Shown here piece after piece: positions 18,135-26,677 of a DNA stretch of 49,911 nt. How positions within the stretch are numbered: position 1 is the first letter of the stretch; each line of letters starts with the position of its first letter. The stretch comes from Armatimonadetes bacterium UBA5419 (lineage in GTDB: Bacteria > Armatimonadota > UBA10988): the NCBI GenBank assembly GCA_002409445.1, contig DHNJ01000274.1, positions 9,758 through 59,668 of the forward strand, read 5' to 3'. The notes under the pieces were generated by a model, which was not told the origin of the DNA, searched no databases, and was given only the letters and a program-made list of their open reading frames with translations. A program made the translations under genes and the position numbers.

Positions 18135-19412
18135 CTACTCCTCGGCCTCACCCGCCAGCTGCTCCGGCGTGTGGCACTGCTCGCAGTAGTTCGACTGGTG
18201 GCACTTGACGCACGGCTGGTCCTGGCCGAACTTCGCCTCGCCCGCGTGGCCGTAGATGTAGTTGCGCGGGTGCGGCACGGTCGCGCCGTGGCAGTCGCGG
18301 CAGTCGTTGCTCGTATGGCAGCGGCCGCAGTCCTCGCTGCGCCCCAACGCCTCCAGGCCGTGGACCCGCTCGTAGTCCGCCGGGTGCGGCATCGGCCGGC
18401 CGTGGCAGTCGTCACATTCGCGCTGCTGGTGGCACTTAGCGCAGTTGTCTGGGCTGGACTTCGCCTGCGCGCCGTGCTGTGTGTCGAAGCCTGTCGGGTG
18501 CGGCAATCGCAGCCCGTGGCAGGAGTCGCAGTAGCTCTGCGTGTGGCAGGTCGCGCATCTCGGGTCGTCGCGCTTGGCGGCCGGCCCGTGGGTCGTGCCA
18601 AAGTTGCTCGGGTGCGGGTTGTTGCCTGCGTGGCAGCTGTCGCAGTCGCGCTGGGTGTGGCAGGTGCTGCACTGGCGCTGGTCATGCTGCCCGTGGACGT
18701 CGATGAAGCCCGCCGGGTGCGGCATCGGGAAGCCACCGTGGCAGTCGTTGCAGTAGCTCGGGGTGTGGCAGGTGCCGCACAGCTCCGACTGCGACTTGGC
18801 CATCGGCCCGTGGCTGGCGGCGAAGCCGGCCGGGTGCGGCAGGCTCAGCCCGTGGCAGTTGTCGCACTGGCGCTGCGTGTGGCAGGTCAGGCAGGTCTCC
18901 TGCGGCGCGTCCTGCCCGTGCCCGCGTGCGAAGTCGGCGCGCTTGTGGCTCTCGGGCATGATCACTTCGCCCGCGGTGTGGCAGGTGCGGCAGTCGTCCG
19001 GCGCCTGGTTACCGTCGTGGCAGGCGCCGCAGTGCCGGCTGACACCCCAGGAGTGCTGGATGCCGACCTTCTCGGCGGGTACGGGCGAGTGATCCTCGGC
19101 GGTGTGGCACTGATTGCAATGCAGGCCGCGGTCGGTGTGGTTCTGGTGCGAGAAGCGCAGCCGGCCCTGCATGTCCTCCAGCGGCGTGTGGCACTCGAAA
19201 CAGGTCAGCCCGGTGAGGATATTGCCCTCCACCGTGGGCACACCGGTCACGCCGGGCAGCAGCGACGCGCCCTCGTCGGTCATTGCCTCGGTCCGCGCGG
19301 CGCGCTGGAGTGGCGTCGTCTGTGTGCCGTCGCGCAGGCCGCAATGGGTCAGCAGCGGTGCCAACAGCGCCAGCACCAGCGCCAGGAGGCTCGCGCGTCG
19401 GTGGCTACTCAT
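18135..19412 (-). CDS. 18-haem c-type cytochrome, probable lipoprotein, built from tandem two-haem modules
   Basis: Exported multihaem cytochrome of 425 aa with 18 CxxCH motifs (18 c-type haems predicted). A hydrophobic signal (LLALVLALLAPLLT) ends in a Cys at residue 24, a lipobox-like site although the preceding His is not standard. The first four motifs (residues about 71-145) are irregular. From about residue 173 the chain is seven tandem units of roughly 37 residues, C-x2-CH-x4-C-x2-CH, then PHP, an aromatic residue and HG; the last unit is truncated after its haem pair. The extra His in each unit could be distal haem ligands. The start overlaps the cytochrome b stop by 8 bases. Likely role: long-range electron wire outside the inner membrane; the acceptor is unknown. 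Confidence 0.88.
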   Translation of the reverse strand: MSSHRRASLLALVLALLAPLLTHCGLRDGTQTTPLQRAARTEAMTDEGASLLPGVTGVPTVEGNILTGLTCFECHTPLEDMQGRLRFSHQNHTDRGLHCNQCHTAEDHSPVPAEKVGIQHSWGVSRHCGACHDGNQAPDDCRTCHTAGEVIMPESHKRADFARGHGQDAPQETCLTCHTQRQCDNCHGLSLPHPAGFAASHGPMAKSQSELCGTCHTPSYCNDCHGGFPMPHPAGFIDVHGQHDQRQCSTCHTQRDCDSCHAGNNPHPSNFGTTHGPAAKRDDPRCATCHTQSYCDSCHGLRLPHPTGFDTQHGAQAKSSPDNCAKCHQQRECDDCHGRPMPHPADYERVHGLEALGRSEDCGRCHTSNDCRDCHGATVPHPRNYIYGHAGEAKFGQDQPCVKCHQSNYCEQCHTPEQLAGEAEE

Positions 19413-20169
19413 CCTCGGCCGCCTTTGCTCCGTCGGCGTCGACCGTCGGCAGTGGCTGCGTCGGCACGATGCCGTCCGGCCCCGCGAACGCGTCGGCGCC
19501 TTGCGCTTCGAGCACTTCAAGTTCGTTGGGGTGCAATTCCTCCATCTGCTCGCGAGACATCTCACCCGACCACCAAACCATGTTGAGCGGCCAGATGCCG
19601 TTGGCCACGTGCACGTGGTAGACGTGCCCGATGAGCAAGAAGACCAGCGCGAGTACCGACTCTAGGCTGTGCAGATGGACCGCTACGTCGTAGCCAGTTG
19701 GCCCGACCACCGCGTGGGCGGTGGCCTTGAACCAAATGACCAAGCCCGTGCCAATCATCAGCACACTACCGCCGGTGGCCGCCCAATAGTCGAACTTCTC
19801 GATGAAGGAATAGCGGGCGAAGCGCGGGTGGTCGGGCCGTTGACCGATCAGATACTGCACTAGGTGCCAGGCATCCTTGAAGTCGACCAGCCGCGGGATC
19901 GTGCTGAAGCGGAAGGTCCGAGAGCGCCACCGCAGCAGCAGATAGACGATGTGCCAGAGGAAACAAACCGTCAGCGCGGCGCCGAAGAACTTGTGCACCA
20001 GCATCATGTTCTCGACCCCGCCGAACATCCCCGCGATCGTCTGCGCGGGCCTCGTGTCGGCATAGCGCTGGGGCATGCCGGTCAGACCCAGCATGATCAC
20101 CGAGACGAGCAACAACTGGTGCTGGCGAATCTGCGACTTGTCCCAGCGGCGGTAACGGCGTCCTCTCAT
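19405..20169 (-). CDS. Dihaem-type cytochrome b membrane subunit
   Basis: Inner-membrane protein of 254 aa with about four helices, resembling the cytochrome b561/formate-dehydrogenase-gamma group that oxidises quinol and passes electrons to periplasmic partners. Candidate haem-b ligands are His17, His59 and His73 plus a His-rich fourth helix (HLHSLESVLALVFLLIGHVYH). A 50-residue acidic cytosolic tail follows. It sits between the 7-haem and 18-haem cytochromes with ATGA (4-base) and 8-base overlaps, so the products are probably made together as a membrane b/c complex. Confidence 0.85.
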   Translation of the reverse strand: MRGRRYRRWDKSQIRQHQLLLVSVIMLGLTGMPQRYADTRPAQTIAGMFGGVENMMLVHKFFGAALTVCFLWHIVYLLLRWRSRTFRFSTIPRLVDFKDAWHLVQYLIGQRPDHPRFARYSFIEKFDYWAATGGSVLMIGTGLVIWFKATAHAVVGPTGYDVAVHLHSLESVLALVFLLIGHVYHVHVANGIWPLNMVWWSGEMSREQMEELHPNELEVLEAQGADAFAGPDGIVPTQPLPTVDADGAKAAEDE

Positions 20170-21143
20170 GCGTGGCCTCCCGCCTCATCCTCGCGCGCTG
20201 CCTGAGCGGCCAGCGCCGCGCGCGCCGCCCGCCGATAGTTGAGGCGCCGGCGCGTGATGTCGAGGAAAATGTGGATGAACATGACCCCCAGGACCAGGCT
20301 CATCAGGAAGTAGTGGACCTTGCCGATCAGGAAGACAATCGGCCGCACTTGGAAACTGGGCACCTCATGCCCAAAGCTGAGTGCGAACTTCTCGCCCACG
20401 CCCGGATGGCAGCCGGCTCGCCCGCAGCCCTGGTCCACGTTCGCAGGATTGACCGTCGACTGTGGATCGCCCGGCTTGAGGATGGTGTGCGCGTTCTCTG
20501 CCGGCGCATGACAACTGGTGCACACCGCCACCCGACGGTCACCGATCAGTCGTTTGCGCCCATGGAAGTGCAGGTCGTAGGTCTCAACCACGTGCGTGCC
20601 GAGCTGAACCTGGGCCATCACCTTCTGGTCTGCGTGGCAGCTGGCGCAGGTGTCGACCTGCTGGTCGATACCCACCGGACTCTCGAGGTCGTCGAGGCTG
20701 CTGATGTAGTGGTTGCCGTGGCAACTGTCACAGAGCGGGGCGATTTCGCTGCCGGCCTTGCGTGCCTGGCCATGGTCGCTCGCCATGTAGCCGACCGCGG
20801 CCTCCTTGTGGCAGCCCATACAGTTGTTCAGTGCGATCTGGCGGCTAGTGCTCAGCCCCTGCAGGAACGGCGCGTACTGCTCGTCGATGGCCGGCAGGCG
20901 GCCCGCAGCCAAGTCGTGCGGTCCCAAGCCCAACTCGCCATGGCAGCCCAGGCAGCCTTCGCCCCCGTGCTGGGAGAGGAAGAACTTCTGGCCGTCCACA
21001 TGCAGTGAGCGCACGGAGCCGTCCGGCCGCCGCTCGGCCAGGGCGCCCGCATGACAGACCAGGCAGTCGCTGGTCACATCGGCGGGCGCGCTGGTCACCA
21101 ACCAGCACAGACCCACCGCGAAGCTAAGCAGGACATACCTCAC
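20166..21143 (-). CDS. Seven-haem c-type cytochrome with C-terminal membrane anchor
   Basis: Exported cytochrome of 325 aa. Signal peptide at residues 1-21, then six CxxCH motifs beginning at Cys27, and one CX4CH (Cys240 to His246), a spacing known from c3-type cytochromes. One transmembrane helix (about 270-292, HYFLMSLVLGVMFIHIFLD) is followed by a basic cytosolic tail, so the haem domain faces the periplasm. GTG at 21143 is the start and overlaps the previous stop as GTGA; there is no suitable ATG. It probably takes electrons from the cytochrome b encoded next. The organisation recalls Geobacter Cbc inner-membrane b/c complexes, but identity is not established. Confidence 0.87.
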   Translation of the reverse strand: MRYVLLSFAVGLCWLVTSAPADVTSDCLVCHAGALAERRPDGSVRSLHVDGQKFFLSQHGGEGCLGCHGELGLGPHDLAAGRLPAIDEQYAPFLQGLSTSRQIALNNCMGCHKEAAVGYMASDHGQARKAGSEIAPLCDSCHGNHYISSLDDLESPVGIDQQVDTCASCHADQKVMAQVQLGTHVVETYDLHFHGRKRLIGDRRVAVCTSCHAPAENAHTILKPGDPQSTVNPANVDQGCGRAGCHPGVGEKFALSFGHEVPSFQVRPIVFLIGKVHYFLMSLVLGVMFIHIFLDITRRRLNYRRAARAALAAQAAREDEAGGHA

Positions 21144-22105
21144 AGGTCGTCATCCTCGGCGTCGGCGGCCATCTGCGCAGCGATTGCGTCAAACGGCTCG
21201 GGTAGCGGGTCGTGGCACATGCCGCAGTAGTCGGGCTGGTGGCAGTTGAGGCAGGTGTAGGAAAACTCGGCCGCCTCCGTGCCGTGCTCCATGACGTACT
21301 CCTCGGCATGCGGGTAGTCAATCGCGTGGCACTGGTTGCAGAACTCCTGCTGGTCGTGGCAGGTGTAGCAAGTGTCTTCCTTGCCCCGTGCATCGTCGCC
21401 ATGGCCTAAGCGGAAGTCCTTGCGCGCATGGTTCTCAGGCTGCGGCACGTTGCGCCCATGGCAGCCAATGCACAGCGCGCTCTGTGACCGTCGCAAGAGA
21501 TTACGCTGCTCGGTGCCGTGGAACTGGTGGCACATCGAGCACGCCAGAGACCCCTCGTACAGCGGGTGGTGCAGCCCCTGCGCCGCGCGCTCATCGAGGT
21601 CGTCGTGGCAGGGCGAACAGTCCTTGCCCACCTCGGTCTTGAGCAACTGCGTCCGCTCCACCGGCCGATGGACCTCGTGGCATTCGGTGCAACCCAACAG
21701 CTCCGAGTGGTCGCGGTCGAACCACAGACCTTCCTCGATACCCAGGTCCTCGTGGCAGGGCAAGCAGATGGTCGCGCGCTCCTGCACCTCGAGGTCGGCC
21801 CAGGCGACGATCGCCTTGCGGTCGGGCCCGACATGCAGTTCGCCGGGTCCGTGGCAGCCTTCGCAGCCACGTAGGTTGGCCGGCACGGGTGGCTCGGACA
21901 TCAGCTCGCTGTGCTCGACCGAAGCCCATAGCTGCGCGTAAGTATGGTGGCAGGTCATGCACATCGGCGTGCCGATGTAGGCCGCCTCCTCTTGCCCAGG
22001 ACCACGCACCGGACCAGACGGGCCCGCCTGGCCGGTCGCGCTCAGGGCGAAGGCCACGACCGCGAGCAAAGCGAAGACTATTGTGGGGACGCGTTTGAAT
22101 ACCAT
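21140..22105 (-). CDS. 11-haem periplasmic c-type cytochrome, DmsE-like N-terminus
   Basis: Exported cytochrome of 321 aa with 11 CxxCH motifs. The ATG at 22105 gives a clean signal peptide (VFALLAVVAFALSATGQA); longer frames would run into the divergent gene. The N-terminal part (YIGTPMCMTCHHTY, RGCEGCHGPGELH) resembles DmsE/MtrA-type decahaem cytochromes that carry electrons across the periplasm and outer membrane. The last third (about residue 230 on) matches the start of the 18-haem protein and contains the same two-haem module once, plus a final haem pair. It is first gene of the operon, followed by a GTGA overlap. No MtrB-like porin is encoded nearby. Confidence 0.87.
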   Translation of the reverse strand: MVFKRVPTIVFALLAVVAFALSATGQAGPSGPVRGPGQEEAAYIGTPMCMTCHHTYAQLWASVEHSELMSEPPVPANLRGCEGCHGPGELHVGPDRKAIVAWADLEVQERATICLPCHEDLGIEEGLWFDRDHSELLGCTECHEVHRPVERTQLLKTEVGKDCSPCHDDLDERAAQGLHHPLYEGSLACSMCHQFHGTEQRNLLRRSQSALCIGCHGRNVPQPENHARKDFRLGHGDDARGKEDTCYTCHDQQEFCNQCHAIDYPHAEEYVMEHGTEAAEFSYTCLNCHQPDYCGMCHDPLPEPFDAIAAQMAADAEDDDL

Positions 22106-22153
22106 CTCGCTGTGGCGAGTATGCAATGCTTCTGCCGCATCCGGACACGCGGG

Positions 22154-22159
22154 TATACT
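22154..22159 (+). promoter_or_regulatory. Candidate -10 in the divergent cytochrome/radical SAM spacer
   Basis: TATACT lies 61 bases before the AhbC-like start, with a poor -35 (TTCTGC, 22130-22135, 18-base spacer). The 115-base spacer must hold both divergent promoters. I see no clear FNR- or Fur-type site in it. Confidence 0.4.
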
Positions 22160-22220
22160 ATCCACAGGGCTTGGCACCGAGTCGTCGCGCGGTGGCTCCC
22201 TACGACCAGGAGAGGGTTCC

Positions 22221-23509
22221 ATGTTGAGTGTGACTCGGCTGCTGTGCGGTACGACCAGCGCCAACGACGCGCTGCGATACGGGCGGAAAGCGGGCAAGAT
22301 GCCTGCCCACCTGCTGCACTTCAGCCGGGACAAGAAACCCGTGGTGGTCTGGAACTGTACCCGCACTTGTAACCTGCGGTGCATCCACTGCTACGCCAGC
22401 TCGCACAACGAGCACTACCCCGGCGAGCTCACCACTGACGAAGGCCGTGCGCTGATCGACGATCTGGCGCAGTTCGGCTCGCCCGTCGTGCTCTTCTCTG
22501 GCGGTGAGCCGCTGATGCGACCCGACCTCTTTGAGCTGGCCGCGCACGCCAAGGACCGCGGCCGCCGCGCCGTGCTCTCGACCAATGGCACGCTGATCGA
22601 CGACAGCACCGCCGACCGCATCGCCGAGGCCGGCTTCTCGTACGTCGGCATCAGCCTCGACGGTCTTGAGGGTGTGCACGACAAGGTCCGTGGCGTGAAG
22701 GGCTCGTTCGAGGCCGCCGTCGAAGGTATCCGCCGCTGCCGCCAGCGTGGCATCCGCGTCGGCCTGCGCTATACCGTGCACAAGCTCAACCTAGAGGAGC
22801 TGCCGGGGATCTTCGACCTGCTTGAGAGCGAGGACATCCCGCGCTGTTGCTTCTACCACCTGGCCTATGCCGGACGAGGCGACAAACTGCAACGGTTCGA
22901 CCTTACCCATGATGAGACCCGCGGCGCGATCGACTACGTCTTCGACCGTACCTTAGACTTCCACCAGCGTGGGCTGGACAAGGAAATCCTGACCGTCGAC
23001 AACCACACCGACAACGCCTACCTCTACCTGCGCCTGCTCCGCGATCAGCCCGAGCGCGCGGACGAAGTCTACCGGCTGCTGGCATGGAACGGTGGCAACC
23101 AGTCCGGCATCGCCATCGGCTGCGTCGACAACCTGGGCCACGTCCACCCTGACCAGTTCTCTTGGCATGTCGACCTGGGCAATGTCCGTGAGCGCCCGTT
23201 CTCCGAGATTTGGAGCGACACCAGCCATCCGCTGATGGCTCTGATGAAGGAGAAGCCGCGCAAGATCGGCGGCAAGTGCAGCCGCTGTCGCTTCTTCGAG
23301 ATCTGCAACGGTAACCTGCGTGTCCGTGCGCACAGTAAGTACGATGACTGGCGCGCGGAGGACCCCGCCTGCTACCTGACCGAGGAAGAGATCGACATCA
23401 ACCTGCCGGTGCCGGATATGAAGGTGCTCGACGCGGTTGACGATGATGCGGCCGCGGCGGATGCCGCGCTGGCTGGCGAGATGGTCGCTGGCGGAGGCGA
23501 GTGCGGACC

Positions 23510-23513
<4 letters not shown>
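22221..23513 (+). CDS. ahbC: Radical SAM/SPASM protein of the AhbC/NirJ1 type (sirohaem-derived haem synthesis)
   Basis: Radical SAM enzyme of 430 aa. The start (ATG 22221, after GGAGAGG) gives SVTRLLCGTTSANDALRYG, an N-terminus typical of the NirJ1/AhbC group. The cluster-binding motif is CNLRCIHC, with the AdoMet GGEP motif in FSGGEPLMRPDL. A C-terminal SPASM-like set (CSRCRFFEIC, then a late Cys) binds an auxiliary cluster. AhbC removes the acetate side chains of 12,18-didecarboxysirohaem on the alternative haem route; NirJ acts in haem d1 synthesis. With no nirS or other nir genes but abundant c-cytochromes next door, the Ahb role is favoured. It overlaps the next gene as ATGA. Confidence 0.82.
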
Positions 23514-24670
<1,157 letters not shown>

Positions 24671-24724
24671 GCGGAGGGTTTCGCCCAGCGCCGCCGAATC
24701 ACCCGTCCCCAAGGAGTGCGGGTG

Positions 24725-25768
24725 ATGGCGGAACTGCGCGTTGGCATCGTGGGCATGGGCATCGGGCGTGACAACGCCCTGGCAATCGCACGCAACCCGC
24801 GCGGCCGTGTGACCGCGCTGTGCGATCTCAACGAGGCGCGCCTGCCCGGCGTCGCGGCCGAACTGCCGAGCCAGCCCAAACTGTTTGCCGACTACAAGAA
24901 GATGTGTGCCGATCCGGAGGTCGACGCCGTCTTCGTCGGTACGCCGAACCAGTTGCATGTACCCGTCGCACTCGAAGCGGTGCGCCAGGGCAAGCACGTC
25001 ATGGTTACCAAGCCGCTGAGCGACGCCCTGGCGCCCGCGCGGCGCCTGGTCGCCGCGCAAGAAGAGGCCGGCGTCGTGGGCATGATGTCGCTATCGACGC
25101 GCTTCGACAACGGCGCACAGTACCTCGGTCGGCGCCGGGCGGAGGGCTTCTTCGGCAGCATCTACTGGGCCAAGGCGATCAGCGTCCGCCGCTCAGGTAT
25201 TCCCGACTGGAACCTCGGCTTCATCGAGGCCGGCGGCGGCGCCATGCGCGACATGGGCGTCCACGTGCTCGACTGCGCCTGGTGGATCATGGGCTGTCCG
25301 CCGCCGGTTAGCGTCTCGGGCGTGGCCGCTGCCAACTTCGGCCCGCGCGGTCAGGGGTACTGGGACTTCCGCCAACCACCCGAACGGTTCTGGAGCAAGT
25401 ACGACAGCGATGACTTCGGCGGCGGTTTCGTCCGCTTCGCCGACGGCCAGGGCCTGCAGCTCGAGAGCCACTGGGCCAGCCACATGCCGACGACCTTCAA
25501 CCTCGAGCTGTTCGGCACCGAGGCCGGCGCGACGATGTCGCCCCTGCGCCTCTACCGCACGGTTGATGGCGCGCCGCAGGACCTCTCGGTCAACCTGCCG
25601 CCCGGCCCCAACGCCTGGGACAACATCGCCGCGCACTTCATCGCCTGCTGCCTGGACGGCATCCCCTGCGAGGCGCCGCTGCGTCACGGGATGGTGGTCC
25701 AAGAGATGCTCGAAGCCCTGCTCAAGAGCGCCCAGACCGGCCGCGAAGTGCGGGTCAAGGGCGAGTAG
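24725..25768 (+). CDS. Gfo/Idh/MocA-family NAD(P)-dependent oxidoreductase
   Basis: Dehydrogenase of 347 aa with an N-terminal Rossmann fold (VGIVGMGIGRDNALA) and the family signature VTKPLSD, a variant of the EKP motif in which Thr replaces the acidic residue. The catalytic region GGGAMRDMGVHVLDCAWWIMG contains the usual Asp and His. Members oxidise or rearrange inositols, sugars or sugar acids. The ATG at 24725 lies 9 bases after AAGGAG. It is followed after a short gap by a sugar isomerase, so the two probably share one sugar pathway. Confidence 0.9.
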   Translation: MAELRVGIVGMGIGRDNALAIARNPRGRVTALCDLNEARLPGVAAELPSQPKLFADYKKMCADPEVDAVFVGTPNQLHVPVALEAVRQGKHVMVTKPLSDALAPARRLVAAQEEAGVVGMMSLSTRFDNGAQYLGRRRAEGFFGSIYWAKAISVRRSGIPDWNLGFIEAGGGAMRDMGVHVLDCAWWIMGCPPPVSVSGVAAANFGPRGQGYWDFRQPPERFWSKYDSDDFGGGFVRFADGQGLQLESHWASHMPTTFNLELFGTEAGATMSPLRLYRTVDGAPQDLSVNLPPGPNAWDNIAAHFIACCLDGIPCEAPLRHGMVVQEMLEALLKSAQTGREVRVKGE

Positions 25769-25792
25769 CCAAGAACCACGGGAGTCATGACC

Positions 25793-26590
25793 ATGAAGAT
25801 CGGGTTCATCGCCGAGAACGACCTGGCTCGGCTCGAAGCGGACGCGCGTTTCTGCGCTGACCAGGGCCTCAACGGCCTGGAGTTCAACCACTGGGGCGGG
25901 TTCAGCGAGTTGACCGTCGAGTACATCGAGGCCGCTCGTGCCGTGCTCGACAAGTATCGAATCGAGTGTTCCAGCCTCGGCCTCTGGGGCTGGAACCACA
26001 CCTCGACCGACGAGGCTGAGCGCGCCGCCGCCCTCGCCCAGTTCGACCGGCTTGTCGACTTTGGCGGCCGGCTCGGCGCCAAGGTCCTGATCACCGGCGG
26101 CGGCAACCGGCCCGGCGCGGGCCTGGCGGCCAATGTCGATGCCTTCGAGCAGTACATCGCGCCATACCTGCCGCGGATCAGCGCTGGTGGCCACAAGCTC
26201 GCGCTCTATGCCGTCCATGGCAACACCTTCACCGACAGCCCCGAGGCCTACACGGCCCTCTGGCAGCGGTTCCCCGAGGTGGGTATCAAGTGCGACCCGG
26301 CGAACCTCCACCACGCGGGCTGGGACTACATCGAGTTCCTCTGGCGCCACGGCGGCCGCATCACCCACATGCACATCAAGGAGCACCTCTACCACGCGGG
26401 CGCCTTGATCGCCCAGCCCGCCGCGGGCATGGGCAGCATCCACTGGGGCCAGGTCTTTTGCTTCCTCCACGAGCACTGCTACCAGGGTTATCTGGTGATC
26501 GAGCCGCACGGCGAGCGCTGGACCCGCGACGACCTGCGCTACCGCGGTGTGACGCTGAGCACCCGCTACATCGAGCAGTTCCTGACCTAG
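25793..26590 (+). CDS. Sugar phosphate isomerase/epimerase (xylose-isomerase-like TIM barrel)
   Basis: Cytosolic TIM-barrel enzyme of about 265 aa. Metal-site residues are recognisable: Glu in NGLEFNH, the GIKCDPANLHHAG strand (Asp, His), HMHIKEH, and the final Glu in YLVIEPHGE. Such proteins isomerise or dehydrate keto sugars and inositol derivatives. The ATG at 25793 is preferred (GGGAG about 8 bases upstream) over the ATG at 25787, which is only 2 bases from it. It pairs with the preceding oxidoreductase. The substrate is unknown. Confidence 0.86.
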   Translation: MKIGFIAENDLARLEADARFCADQGLNGLEFNHWGGFSELTVEYIEAARAVLDKYRIECSSLGLWGWNHTSTDEAERAAALAQFDRLVDFGGRLGAKVLITGGGNRPGAGLAANVDAFEQYIAPYLPRISAGGHKLALYAVHGNTFTDSPEAYTALWQRFPEVGIKCDPANLHHAGWDYIEFLWRHGGRITHMHIKEHLYHAGALIAQPAAGMGSIHWGQVFCFLHEHCYQGYLVIEPHGERWTRDDLRYRGVTLSTRYIEQFLT

Positions 26591-26612
26591 CCGCCGGCGC
26601 AATCTCGGCCCC

Positions 26613-26641
26613 TTGACAGCCGCTGCCCACGCCGCCACAAT
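26613..26641 (+). promoter_or_regulatory. Promoter of the ImuB-like gene
   Basis: Perfect -35 TTGACA (26613-26618), 17-base spacer, CACAAT (26636-26641). The LexA-like palindrome begins 3 bases downstream, over the expected transcription start. Confidence 0.7.
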
Positions 26642-26644
26642 AAG

Positions 26645-26658
26645 CAAACATATGTTTG
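26645..26658. promoter_or_regulatory. LexA-like SOS operator
   Basis: CAAACATATGTTTG is a perfect 14-base palindrome. It matches the Gram-positive LexA box (CGAACATATGTTCG type) except for one symmetric change per arm. Its position across the start point of a DNA-damage-type gene supports repression by LexA. No lexA gene is in the window. Confidence 0.68.
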
Positions 26659-26677
26659 TGTTTAGTGGAGGGGAGCG

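Noticed and set aside
18135..18900. CRISPR-like spaced DNA repeats
   Set aside because: The roughly 110-base periodicity is codon-phased and encodes the haem modules; the repeats diverge and lack constant direct repeats and spacers.
18102..19586. A 494-codon plus-strand frame opposite the 18-haem cytochrome
   Set aside because: Its Val/Ala/Arg repeats are only the complement of the CxxCH repeats; no start signal or known domain.
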